Virus record (IMG/VR): IMGVR_UViG_3300009104_000087
Coordinates: 1-29,488 of that record
Strand: one strand, 5' to 3'
Source of the DNA: a virus
DNA length: 29,488 nt
Under the pieces are notes generated by a model. That model saw nothing but the letters and a program-made list of their open reading frames with translations, did no database searches and was not told the DNA's origin. Positions 16,245-23,084 of this stretch are shown here, in pieces. Positions within the stretch are counted from its first letter, which is position 1. The number at the start of each line of letters is the position of its first letter. The position numbers and the translations under genes were made by a program.

Positions 16245-17217
16245 AGATAAAACTGTAGATTATAGAATAAAATCAAATTTAGACATCGATAAACCTAGAA
16301 ATTTGAGTTCGATGTCGTCAAATACATCTCTTGTGCCTGGAAAAACTAACCCATTGACATGGGAACTCATGTTCGATAGATATGTCGTTCTACGAGATTT
16401 CCTGCCACAAGATATAATAGAGGTGGTCATGGATATGTGGCGTTCTGCTGAAGATGTTGGTGCATACATGCATCGAGAAAATAAAGATATCACATATAAG
16501 AATCCCGAAGAGTCAATAGGCAAATCATTGGGTGGTTATTGCACACCATGGGGCATTGCATTACATGGATATATTCACAACAAGTTAAAAGATTATATCG
16601 ACATGGATTTGCGAGAGACATACTCGTATACTAGAAAGTATGAGAGAGGTGCATATTTGGGTTCACACACTGATAGACCATCATGTGAGATAAGTGCAAC
16701 ACTTTGTCTAGATTATCATACTGATGATAACACGCCATGGAAGATATGGTTGAGAAATGATAAGAACTATGCTGGCATAGATGCAGAGACAGTTAAGAAA
16801 GAAACGCAAGACTTGACTCAACGAGAGAGATTGAGAAATGGGCTCAAGTCAGTTTCTTTAGAACCTGGTGATATATTATTATATCAAGGTCCAAACATGC
16901 CACATTGGAGAGACTACTTATTGGGTGATTACTCATATCACTTGTTTGTTCATTTCTTTAATGCAGATTCTAGAATGGAAGGCATAGAGGGATTTCACTC
17001 AGGTCAAAATCATGATTTACACACCGCACCTGCCGCCTATGCATTAGATTTAGATGGAAGAACTAATCGTTGGGAAACAAGAGGAGATGATGAACAGCCC
17101 GATACTGATAAGATGAGAAAGTTTACAGATTTTAATGATACATATTATAAGAGTGATTATGGTTCTATGGTAAATGACTACGAACACTTTGAATTAGTTA
17201 AGAAGAGAAGAAAATGA
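16228..17217 (+). CDS. 2OG/Fe(II)-dependent oxygenase between nrdA and nrdB
   Basis: 329 aa. A double-stranded beta-helix oxygenase with H147-x-D149 (GSHTDRP) and distal H226 (MPHWRD) preceded by LEPGDILLYQG. The strand after it (YSYHLFVHFF) lacks the usual Arg that binds 2OG, so cosubstrate binding may differ. The frame is open upstream, but ATG 16228 has GAGGAAG 6 bases before it and gives a normal N-terminus, so I prefer it. It overlaps the nrdA 3' end by 17 bases. Substrate unknown; its place inside the reductase operon may reflect nucleotide or DNA modification. Confidence 0.8.
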   Translation: MPVPFKDKTVDYRIKSNLDIDKPRNLSSMSSNTSLVPGKTNPLTWELMFDRYVVLRDFLPQDIIEVVMDMWRSAEDVGAYMHRENKDITYKNPEESIGKSLGGYCTPWGIALHGYIHNKLKDYIDMDLRETYSYTRKYERGAYLGSHTDRPSCEISATLCLDYHTDDNTPWKIWLRNDKNYAGIDAETVKKETQDLTQRERLRNGLKSVSLEPGDILLYQGPNMPHWRDYLLGDYSYHLFVHFFNADSRMEGIEGFHSGQNHDLHTAPAAYALDLDGRTNRWETRGDDEQPDTDKMRKFTDFNDTYYKSDYGSMVNDYEHFELVKKRRK

Positions 17218-17405
17218 GAACTGAATTTTGCAAATTTCTAAGAGAAGTATCAACCGAAGAAGGCGGTAAAGAATATCACGAACTCGCACAATGTATTCGT
17301 TCAGGTCAAGTATCATATGACCAAATACAAGAACACATGAAAGATGAAGACTTTAAAGAGTATTACTTGAACAATTTCTATGATTATGGAATAATACCAC
17401 AATGA
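17214..17405 (+). CDS. Small acidic protein, unknown
   Basis: 63 aa, helical and charged (REVSTEEGGKEYHELAQCIRSG), ending in an aromatic stretch (EYYLNNFYDYGIIPQ). No metal or catalytic motif and no TM segment. It overlaps both neighbouring oxygenase genes by 4 bases (ATGA type), so it is part of the nrdA-nrdB operon. Tight coupling and coding character support it as real; no function can be given. Confidence 0.65.
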   Translation: MRTEFCKFLREVSTEEGGKEYHELAQCIRSGQVSYDQIQEHMKDEDFKEYYLNNFYDYGIIPQ

Positions 17406-18007
17406 AACATCATACTTATTATAAAGAGTTTCTTTCTCCTACAGAATGTGAACAATTATCATCATTTGTTATGTCAGAAGAACCTAGAATCATGGCAATT
17501 GATAACCCATACAAACATCCAGATTCATGGAAAGGACTTACAGGACAACATCTGGTCTATAATTGGTTATCTCATCCGACACTTCAAGCGTTAAATATAC
17601 CACAAAGACTGTTTGAATTGCCAGATTTTCAAAATGCTACAGTTCTTGGTATACAATGTTGGATGAATATTTTAAGACAAGAGGAAAGAATAGAACAACA
17701 CGCACATGGTGAACCAGATGATTCTCCTTCATATGCTTGTAATGTATTTCTCTCAGGTAACCTGACCACCGGAACACGATATGAAGATATTGGTTATACA
17801 CCAAATGAAATTGGAGAAATTCACATATGTTCACACGAACTAGAACACGCAGTTCCTTCTCAATTATTCAGAGAACCACGAATCAGTATGGCGATGGATG
17901 TGTGGTTTAATGATGAAAGTATACAAGAGATTTACAACTCGCCAGAAACATTTCCAAATAGTAGTGTTCGCATTATAGAATTCAGGAGAAGTAATGACAG
18001 TATTTAA
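17402..18007 (+). CDS. 2OG/Fe(II) oxygenase-like protein
   Basis: 201 aa with the architecture of the phage 2OG/Fe(II) oxygenase family that carries an HxH motif: H100-x-H102 (EQHAHGEPD), beta strands (YACNVFLSG), distal H149 (ELEHAV) and R160 (REPRISMAMDVWF), where the basic residue would bind 2OG. The second residue of the usual H-x-D/E is His here, so metal binding may be atypical. It overlaps nrdB by 14 bases. The protein it most resembles in this window is the 251-aa one at 23339. Substrate unknown. Confidence 0.68.
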   Translation: MKHHTYYKEFLSPTECEQLSSFVMSEEPRIMAIDNPYKHPDSWKGLTGQHLVYNWLSHPTLQALNIPQRLFELPDFQNATVLGIQCWMNILRQEERIEQHAHGEPDDSPSYACNVFLSGNLTTGTRYEDIGYTPNEIGEIHICSHELEHAVPSQLFREPRISMAMDVWFNDESIQEIYNSPETFPNSSVRIIEFRRSNDSI

Positions 18008-19091
18008 TAAGAAAAATGTAGACTTCAAAAAGAATAAGATATTCTTTGGTGAACCATTAAATACACAAAGATTCGATGAGTTCAAATATCCCATATTTGA
18101 TAAACTCACACAGAAACAATTAGGATTCTTCTGGCGGCCAGAAGAAGTATCATTACAGAAAGATAGAAATGACTATCAAACTTTAAATGATGCACAGAAA
18201 CACATATTCACCTCAAATCTGAGGTATCAAACTTTGCTTGACTCAGTTCAAGGTAGAGCGCCATCCATAGCATTCTTACCGTTTGTCACTTTGCCTGAAC
18301 TTGAGTCTTGCATCATTACATGGGATTTCATGGAGAGTATTCACTCTAGAAGTTATACACATATTATAAAGAATGTATACTCAGACCCTAGTGATGTTTT
18401 CGACACCATCTTAAATGAAGATGCAATTATCAAGAGAGCAAAGACGGTGACTGAACAATATGACCACTTTATTACATTGGGTCGTAGAAAACTATTGGGA
18501 CTGAAAGTAGATGATTATGAGTTATATAAGGCATTATATCTCGCATTGATTAGTGTCAACATACTGGAGGGTCTACGATTTTTTGTGTCATTTGCCTGTA
18601 GTTTCGCATTTGGAGAATTGAAATTGATGGAAGGCAGTGCAAAGATTATAGGATTTATCGCCAGAGATGAGGCACAACATCTTGCAATCACACAACACAT
18701 ATTGAAGTGTTATAAGAATCAAGAGAAAGACAAGATGATGTTAAAAGTCATGAAAGATTGTGAAGATGAAGTATATGAGATGTATCAAGAGGCAGTCAAT
18801 ACAGAGAAAGACTGGTCAGAATTTCTATTCAAAGATGGCAGTATGATTGGGTTATCAGTGCCATTATTAAACAAATATGTAGAATATATCGCAAACAAGA
18901 GACTGCGTATGATTGGGTTGGGCCCGATATATGATATCTCTTCTGCAAATAACCCATTACCTTGGACTAGACACTGGTTGAATAGTAGGGGTTTACAGAA
19001 CGCACCACAAGAGACAGAGATTGAGTCTTATGTCATTGGTGGTATTAAACAAGATGTCAGTGATGATACATTTGAGGACTTTAAATTATGA
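17994..19091 (+). CDS. nrdB: Ribonucleoside-diphosphate reductase class Ia, small subunit
   Basis: 365 aa, close to E. coli NrdB (376). All di-iron ligands align: D83 (LLDSVQ), E114 and H117 (MESIHSRS), E192 (ILEGLRFF), E226 and H229 (RDEAQH). Y121 is present for the tyrosyl radical, so this is a standard class Ia subunit rather than a tyrosine-less form. The C-terminal tail (DDTFEDFKL) matches the NrdA-binding tail of E. coli (DDLSNFQL). AGGAG lies before the ATG. It overlaps the oxygenase upstream and the membrane gene downstream. Confidence 0.98.
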   Translation: MTVFNKKNVDFKKNKIFFGEPLNTQRFDEFKYPIFDKLTQKQLGFFWRPEEVSLQKDRNDYQTLNDAQKHIFTSNLRYQTLLDSVQGRAPSIAFLPFVTLPELESCIITWDFMESIHSRSYTHIIKNVYSDPSDVFDTILNEDAIIKRAKTVTEQYDHFITLGRRKLLGLKVDDYELYKALYLALISVNILEGLRFFVSFACSFAFGELKLMEGSAKIIGFIARDEAQHLAITQHILKCYKNQEKDKMMLKVMKDCEDEVYEMYQEAVNTEKDWSEFLFKDGSMIGLSVPLLNKYVEYIANKRLRMIGLGPIYDISSANNPLPWTRHWLNSRGLQNAPQETEIESYVIGGIKQDVSDDTFEDFKL

Positions 19092-19357
19092 TGAAGAAAT
19101 GGTACCAAATCCTTTGGGGTAGTAGAGAAGAAGACGAACTAGTTCGAAGAGTTCAAGAGGTAGAAGAGAAACTACATGGCATGGGTGATATAACAGATGA
19201 ACCAACATATCAACCTGACGCCGATCCAGATGAATTAACAATTGAGAACGCATACAAAACTAGATGGATATGGTATCACACCATATTAGGTATTCTTATG
19301 TTAATGGCAAATTTTATCATGTTGGCAATATTTACATTATTGGCAATTAAACTATAA
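19088..19357 (+). CDS. Small C-terminally anchored membrane protein
   Basis: 89 aa. A charged soluble N-terminus with a short helix (SREEDELVRRVQEVEEKLHGM) and an acidic Pro/Asp segment precedes one TM helix at about residues 60-86 (HTILGILMLMANFIMLAIFTLL). No signal peptide. The start overlaps the nrdB stop (ATGATGA). Its role is unknown; anchoring of a cytoplasmic domain at the membrane is what the sequence shows. Confidence 0.65.
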   Translation: MMKKWYQILWGSREEDELVRRVQEVEEKLHGMGDITDEPTYQPDADPDELTIENAYKTRWIWYHTILGILMLMANFIMLAIFTLLAIKL

Positions 19358-19371
19358 CTATATAATATATT

Positions 19372-19527
19372 ATGAAAAGAGCGAGTACACTATTCAGACA
19401 TGAAACCTCTAAAAAGAGTTCTTCCATCGGTCAAGGTGGCAGAGGCAGAAGAGTCAAGATTTCCATGTCTACGATGAATAAAAACAAAAAGAAATCACAC
19501 AAAGCATACAGAGGTCAAGGACGATGA
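19372..19527 (+). CDS. 51-aa Lys/Arg-rich conserved microprotein
   Basis: Reads MKRASTLFRHETSKKSSSIG, then a Gly/Arg segment and a basic C-terminus ending AYRGQGR. This pattern (STLFRHET, SSIG, YRGQGR) resembles very small basic proteins I recall in marine T4-like phages. It starts 6 bases after an AT-rich TATAATAT and overlaps the next start (ATGA). It is nucleic-acid-binding by composition only. Confidence 0.65.
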   Translation: MKRASTLFRHETSKKSSSIGQGGRGRRVKISMSTMNKNKKKSHKAYRGQGR

Positions 19528-19670
19528 ACATGCATGATGTTTTCATGGGAATCCTGATAGCCTGGTTTCTATTTGGTTCCTTCTTAACATGGGCTTTCTT
19601 TAGAATCGACATGAGAGTCGATAAGAAAGTTGTCAAAGAGGCGAGAAATGGATATGGAGAGATAGAGTGA
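19524..19670 (+). CDS. 48-aa single-TM microprotein
   Basis: One hydrophobic helix at residues 6-27 (VFMGILIAWFLFGSFLTWAFF) followed by a charged tail (DMRVDKKVVKEARNG). The start overlaps the previous stop (ATGA) and the stop overlaps the GTG start of glutaredoxin (GTGA), which supports translation as part of the operon. Function unknown. Confidence 0.6.
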   Translation: MNMHDVFMGILIAWFLFGSFLTWAFFRIDMRVDKKVVKEARNGYGEIE

Positions 19671-19906
19671 TTGAGATATATGGGAAACCACAATGCCCCT
19701 ATTGTGACAGAGCGAAGGCATTATGTGAACAGAATGATTATGAATACACCTACAATCAGTTAGATGTTGAATTCACAAGAGAAGAACTGTTTGAGATGTT
19801 TCCACAGGCAAGAACATTTCCACAAATTACAGTAGATGGCGTACACATTGGAGGTTACGACAAATTACTACACTGGCATAGAATACGATGTGGGGTGACA
19901 GAATGA
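19667..19906 (+). CDS. Glutaredoxin
   Basis: 79 aa, a normal length for phage and bacterial glutaredoxins. Active site C10-P-Y-C13 follows the first strand (IEIYGKPQ); the cis-Pro region RTFPQITVDG and the glutathione-binding GGYDKL are present. It starts with GTG inside the preceding stop (GTGA). It probably re-reduces the NrdA C-terminal cysteine pair, as the T4 nrdC product does, and sits 0.6 kb after nrdB. Confidence 0.93.
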   Translation: MIEIYGKPQCPYCDRAKALCEQNDYEYTYNQLDVEFTREELFEMFPQARTFPQITVDGVHIGGYDKLLHWHRIRCGVTE

Positions 19907-20157
19907 AGATACATCTATTTTTACCACCAGTACACAAACATGATGCCTTGTGCGACAGATACAAACATATACTCAATACCGTTGACCATGTAGTACATGA
20001 AAAGAGAGTATATATACAATATCAAGATGATTTCGAAGTCTTGAGAGAACTGCCATATGCAACGATTGATGGTAAACCAAAATCATTCGATAACTTCTGG
20101 AAAGAGGTTATTGGCGAAAGAGAATTAGACACAGGAGAAGAGAACGATGGCGATTAA
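19903..20157 (+). CDS. 84-aa protein, unknown
   Basis: Starts MKIHLFLPPVHKHDALCDRY; the ATG overlaps the glutaredoxin stop (ATGA), which is a better start than an in-frame ATG 15 bases upstream. Predicted strand, helix and strand segments (HVVHEKRVYIQYQDDF) and an acidic tail. H, C and D residues near the N-terminus do not form a recognised metal motif. It overlaps the zinc-ribbon gene by 11 bases. Confidence 0.6.
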   Translation: MKIHLFLPPVHKHDALCDRYKHILNTVDHVVHEKRVYIQYQDDFEVLRELPYATIDGKPKSFDNFWKEVIGERELDTGEENDGD

Positions 20158-20332
20158 GAATCATATATTTTGTGAAGATTGCGACCAAGACATGACATTA
20201 ACAATCTCAGATGACCAGATAATAGACATAGAATATTCTGCCGACCATTTTAGACCCAAATACTGCCCATTTTGTAGTAGTGAACAATTAGAGACATATA
20301 ATGAAGAACTAGAAGATGGAGATTTATTGTAA
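20147..20332 (+). CDS. Zinc-ribbon microprotein
   Basis: 61 aa. C9-x2-C12 (FCEDCD) and C40-x2-C43 (YCPFCSS) form a standard four-cysteine zinc ribbon on a beta scaffold (MTLTISDDQIIDIEYS), with an acidic C-terminus. It overlaps both neighbours by 11-17 bases. It may bind protein or nucleic acid; nothing in it shows which. Confidence 0.75.
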   Translation: MAIKNHIFCEDCDQDMTLTISDDQIIDIEYSADHFRPKYCPFCSSEQLETYNEELEDGDLL

Positions 20333-20639
20333 AAACACATTACTCTTAGAAAGGGCAGTCGAATACTCAAAGACATTGGGCATAGACGATAGAAATGCTC
20401 GAATAGTAGTCAAACGATTACCACCATCCTTTACACAACAAGGATTCATAGAACACCCTAGTCACCTAGATAACGACATATACATTTCAGTATATGTGAA
20501 ACTTGACAACGACAGATATGTCACATTGGCACATGAAATGGTACACGCCAGACAGGTTTTAAACGGCCAGCCAATAGACGAAAAAGAGGCATATTTATTG
20601 GAGAATACACTTGACAATGACCCCACAAAAATGGGATAA
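20316..20639 (+). CDS. HExxH mini-metallopeptidase
   Basis: 107 aa. H73-E74-M-V-H77 in LAHEMVHARQ is the zinc-protease signature, and an acidic helix after it (DEKEAYLLE) offers the third ligand (E91 or E96). The layout fits minimal SprT- or ImmA-like gluzincins, which cleave proteins, but it is much shorter than full SprT. It starts within the zinc-ribbon gene (17-base overlap) and ends just before the deoxyribonucleotidase. Target unknown: cutting a host or phage regulator is possible. Confidence 0.7.
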   Translation: MEIYCKNTLLLERAVEYSKTLGIDDRNARIVVKRLPPSFTQQGFIEHPSHLDNDIYISVYVKLDNDRYVTLAHEMVHARQVLNGQPIDEKEAYLLENTLDNDPTKMG

Positions 20640-20646
20640 TGGACAT

Positions 20647-21156
20647 ATGATGAAAGGTGGAGTAAAGCGAATCTTTATTGACATGGACGGCGTCCTTGCC
20701 GATTTCCTAAGAGGCGTAGAAATGCCTGAGTATTTGGGTGAACCTCTTACAAATGATGGTGCAGGTCGTACCACATACGATAACAGAAAAGAAGAATTAA
20801 CAGGCAAAAGATTATTTGCAAATTTACCACCAATGGTAGATATGTATGACTTACTGGCATATGTTAGACATTGCGAAACACCGTGGGAGATATTAACTGC
20901 CGCCGGCAATGTCAACAGAGAGTTGGTAGTATATGACAAAAACGAATGGATTAAGAGATATGTGGACCCTAATGTAGTGGTGAATTGCACATTCACTGGT
21001 ACGCAAAAGGCGGGATACGCCTACGAGGGTTCTGTTTTAATAGACGATAGGCCAAAAAACATCGAGGCCTGGGAAGATGCAGGTGGAATTGGTATTGTTC
21101 ACACTTCTGCATCAGAAACTATTAAAGCTTTGAAGTCACTTAGAAATTCTGTATAA
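20647..21156 (+). CDS. 5'(3')-deoxyribonucleotidase, HAD superfamily
   Basis: 169 aa from ATG 20647. HAD motif I is D12-x-D14-G-V (FIDMDGVLADF); motif II-like TAAGN and motif IV-like IDDRPKN follow, as in 5'(3')-deoxyribonucleotidases that dephosphorylate dNMPs. Starts at TTG 20611 or ATG 20617 are in frame, but ATG 20647 places motif I at the usual distance from the N-terminus. It would balance dNMP pools next to nrdA/B. Its 3' end holds the late box for the next gene. Confidence 0.85.
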   Translation: MMKGGVKRIFIDMDGVLADFLRGVEMPEYLGEPLTNDGAGRTTYDNRKEELTGKRLFANLPPMVDMYDLLAYVRHCETPWEILTAAGNVNRELVVYDKNEWIKRYVDPNVVVNCTFTGTQKAGYAYEGSVLIDDRPKNIEAWEDAGGIGIVHTSASETIKALKSLRNSV

Positions 21157-21159
21157 ATA
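21152..21159 (+). promoter_or_regulatory. T4-like late promoter box (TATAAATA)
   Basis: Perfect TATAAATA overlapping the last codons of the deoxyribonucleotidase gene, 7 bases before the ATG at 21167. It marks the switch from the nucleotide-metabolism operon to a lysis and membrane block. Confidence 0.75.
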
Positions 21160-21166
21160 CTAATAT

Positions 21167-21463
21167 ATGAGAACAAGAATTAAACCTTGGGTTAAAAGTA
21201 TCTATAAATTCATTAAGAAATGGGTCTTGTGGTTATACAAGACTATAAGATATTGGATATTTAAACGATATAGAGTGACAGTCTCTTTCAATAATGAATA
21301 TGGTGATGGTGACGATAGAACTTATATCGCAAAGAAGATTTTGATACAAAAAGAGAAACATCTCAAGTTTAGAGATGATGATGGTAACCTAGTTGAATAT
21401 CGTTCAGCTGGTGGATTAAATTTTATTATAGAGGACTACGAATATGAATCCGAGGATTCCTGA
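21167..21463 (+). CDS. Basic amphipathic protein, unknown
   Basis: 98 aa. The first 40 residues alternate Lys/Arg with Trp, Tyr, Ile and Leu (WVKSIYKFIKKWVLWLYKTI), a pattern that suits membrane-surface binding rather than a TM helix. The C-terminal half is beta-like and acidic (KHLKFRDDDGNLVEYRS). Expressed from the late box 7 bases upstream, with no Shine-Dalgarno. It overlaps a 26-codon TM gene. Function unknown; it precedes the spanin genes. Confidence 0.65.
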   Translation: MRTRIKPWVKSIYKFIKKWVLWLYKTIRYWIFKRYRVTVSFNNEYGDGDDRTYIAKKILIQKEKHLKFRDDDGNLVEYRSAGGLNFIIEDYEYESEDS

Positions 21464-21524
21464 ACCTGAGGATATACTGATTCCGTTATTTGTTTTAATT
21501 GGTTTACTTGTAATCGTATTATAG
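21444..21524 (+). CDS. 26-aa single-TM microprotein
   Basis: MNPRIPEPEDILIPLFVLIG and six more hydrophobic residues: an acidic Pro-rich head and one short TM helix. It overlaps the end of the upstream gene by 20 bases, and the stop leads into the AGGAG of the spanin gene. Similar mini-proteins are common in marine T4-like phages. Confidence 0.5.
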   Translation: MNPRIPEPEDILIPLFVLIGLLVIVL

Positions 21525-21533
21525 GAGAATTTT

Positions 21534-21917
21534 ATGCAACAAGCATTAATTGGCATAGTAGCAGTATTAGGTTTTATGTGTTGGTATCTGTTCAGTCAGA
21601 ACGAAACATTAACCGCAAATAATATCAAACTAGAAAGTGCCATACAAGAGCAACAAGAGGCGATGACCGCCATGAAAGAGTCATACGAAAAACAAGGACA
21701 GGCATTACAGAACATGTCTCGAAAGAACGCAGAAATCGAGGCAGAGAAGGCAGAATACCTTGCAATATTTTCAAGACACAATTTAGATTTACTTGCACTC
21801 AAGAAACCTGGTCTTATCGAGATTAGATTCAGAGCTGCCAGTGATGCAGTGATGGAGGGACTAGAAGATGATACAGAAGAACTTTATAAGCTTACTGTGC
21901 CTAGTGACACTGATTAG
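21534..21917 (+). CDS. Inner-membrane spanin subunit (Rz-like)
   Basis: 127 aa with the i-spanin plan: N-terminal TM helix (residues 3-20, QALIGIVAVLGFMCWYLF), long periplasmic coiled coil (about 25-80), then a conserved-looking segment (LDLLALKKPGLIEIRFRAAS). The o-spanin lipoprotein gene starts within it, as in Rz/Rz1 pairs. Together they would fuse inner and outer membranes at lysis, which implies a Gram-negative host. AGGAG precedes the ATG. Confidence 0.75.
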   Translation: MQQALIGIVAVLGFMCWYLFSQNETLTANNIKLESAIQEQQEAMTAMKESYEKQGQALQNMSRKNAEIEAEKAEYLAIFSRHNLDLLALKKPGLIEIRFRAASDAVMEGLEDDTEELYKLTVPSDTD

Positions 21918-22458
21918 TGGTTGTTCACTAATACCAGCAAGAGATGTAAAGATAGTCTCTAAACCAATAGAGATAGATATCATGCAACCCGATTTACCAA
22001 GACCTGTTAATTTGACTGCACCGAAATGGTATGTTGTATCAGAGGCGACTATCACCAATCCATGTAGGGCGACAATATCACACGACCCGAAAAAATTCAA
22101 AGAAGATGGCACAGAAATGTTGAAAAGACCTAAGGCATGTGCAAAAGAGGATACAGAGAATCCAGATTGGCCAGAAGGTTACACATATCTCGATAGATTT
22201 TTAGACGAGATGAAAGAACAGAACAATGGTGAGGTGTTGTTTGTTGCAACTACTGTTGGTGACTACAAAGTCATGGCAGAAGATATGCAAGAACTCAAAC
22301 GATACATCAAACAAATGGGTGAAGTAATAGTGTATTATAGAAATGTCACTATTAAGAATCCTGATGGCACCGAAGAGAAGGGTGTTGGTGTTTCCAATTC
22401 TGACGATGATTCAAAAAGACCGAGTGTTGGTTTATTTCCAAGAAATAAAAAAGATTAA
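21868..22458 (+). CDS. Outer-membrane spanin lipoprotein (Rz1-like)
   Basis: 196 aa. Signal peptide with lipobox I16-S-G-C19 (LVTLISGCSL), so the mature lipoprotein starts at C19. A Pro-rich part (MQPDLPRPVNLTAPKW) is typical of o-spanins. It is far longer than lambda Rz1 (60 aa), with a C-terminal helical domain (DMQELKRYIKQMGEVIVYY), as seen in T4-like marine phages. The start lies 50 bases inside the i-spanin gene in another frame, with GGAGGG upstream. Confidence 0.75.
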   Translation: MIQKNFISLLCLVTLISGCSLIPARDVKIVSKPIEIDIMQPDLPRPVNLTAPKWYVVSEATITNPCRATISHDPKKFKEDGTEMLKRPKACAKEDTENPDWPEGYTYLDRFLDEMKEQNNGEVLFVATTVGDYKVMAEDMQELKRYIKQMGEVIVYYRNVTIKNPDGTEEKGVGVSNSDDDSKRPSVGLFPRNKKD

Positions 22459-22473
22459 TACTCACTAGACAAC

Positions 22474-22521
22474 CATCATTTCCTGTGATACCATGGATCC
22501 CATGATGTTCAAAAATGAACA
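22474..22521 (+). other. Cluster of short inverted repeats
   Basis: CATGG-ATC-CCATG (22492-22504) and TGTTCA-AAAA-TGAACA (22506-22521) form two adjacent hairpins, and CATCAT (22474-22479) could instead pair with ATGATG (22502-22507). They lie between the o-spanin stop and the 43-aa gene at 22537. There is no U-run, so this looks like a structured leader rather than a terminator. Confidence 0.45.
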
Positions 22522-22536
22522 ACAGAGAGTTATAAT

Positions 22537-22668
22537 ATGAAACATATGATTAGATGGTTGAAGATATGTGCATTGTTATTGTCGATTATGTTAATACTTC
22601 ATTCATTAGAAATAGTGTATGATATACTTTATCATCATCAAGCAGGCAACATACTTACTCCACATTAA
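22537..22668 (+). CDS. 43-aa single-TM microprotein
   Basis: MKHMIRWLKICALLLSIMLI, then LHSLEIVYDILYHHQ and a short polar tail. One TM helix at about residues 8-27 after a basic start. GAGAG lies 7 bases before the ATG, and hairpins lie upstream. It could be a holin-like or lysis accessory peptide given the spanins upstream, but nothing proves it. Confidence 0.5.
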   Translation: MKHMIRWLKICALLLSIMLILHSLEIVYDILYHHQAGNILTPH

Positions 22669-22697
22669 AATTTTATGATTCCAGAAACTATTTTAGA

Positions 22698-22705
22698 CAT
22701 AAATA
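22698..22705 (+). promoter_or_regulatory. Late promoter box for a possible small RNA (CATAAATA)
   Basis: CATAAATA in a gap without a normal gene downstream. The first ATG after it opens only 7 codons. Two hairpins and a U-run follow within 65 bases, so the transcript may be a small RNA. Confidence 0.5.
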
Positions 22706-22710
22706 CAATG

Positions 22711-22772
22711 GGTAGGCACGATTTAAAATGAATGAGTGCCACACACTATGGCAGATTGCGTAGTGTTTTTAT
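22711..22772 (+). ncRNA. Candidate small phage RNA of about 60 nt
   Basis: Bounded by a late promoter box (22698-22705) and a terminator. Predicted hairpins are GGCAC (22715-22719)/GTGCC (22736-22740) with a 16-base loop, and the terminator stem ACACTA/TAGTGT. No tRNA fold fits. T4 encodes small stable RNAs, so this is plausible; expression is not shown by sequence alone. Confidence 0.4.
22743..22770 (+). terminator. Rho-independent terminator
   Basis: ACACTA (22743-22748) pairs with TAGTGT (22761-22766), with inner GCA/TGC pairing, followed by TTTT (22767-22770) and more T and A. It ends the candidate small RNA and insulates the lipoprotein gene at 22812. Confidence 0.65.
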
Positions 22773-22811
22773 TAGATAGATTATTAATAATTAATTAAAG
22801 GAAGAATAGTT

Positions 22812-23084
22812 ATGAAAAACTTAAGTATATTGAGTTTACTTCTCTTACTTTCCGCATGTGGAACAATGAACTCCGTATGGGAAGGTGGAAAGACAGTCGT
22901 TACCGGCACAGTCGATGCCGTAGTTCAAGGCACATCAACAGTCGTTTCAGCAGTTGCTGAAGATGTAGTTGATACTGTCGCCTTCGTTTCTGACACAGCA
23001 GCTGGTGTTGTTGAAGAAGGTGCAGAATTTGCTGACAAACAGACTGACGCTTTACAAGATGAAGAAGAAAACCCAAAAGAATAA
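22812..23084 (+). CDS. Small lipoprotein
   Basis: 90 aa. Signal peptide residues 1-15 (MKNLSILSLLLLLSA) with lipobox L-S-A-C16. The mature part repeats Val/Thr/Ala patterns (TVDAVVQGTSTVVSAVAEDVV) and ends acidic (ALQDEEENPKE). AAGGAAG lies before the ATG. Similar short lipoproteins are found in marine T4-like phages and may act at the outer membrane (lysis or superinfection block); function not known. Near its 3' end lies a slippery-looking A-AAC-CCA. Confidence 0.7.
   Translation: MKNLSILSLLLLLSACGTMNSVWEGGKTVVTGTVDAVVQGTSTVVSAVAEDVVDTVAFVSDTAAGVVEEGAEFADKQTDALQDEEENPKE

Noticed and set aside
19361-19366. TATAAT before the 51-aa gene as a sigma70 promoter
   Set aside because: The only -35 candidate (TTGGCA at 19340) is 15 bases away, too short, and the region is simply very A+T-rich.
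22708-22731. 7-codon frame after the box at 22698
   Set aside because: Too short and without homologous pattern; the hairpins and terminator fit a small RNA better.
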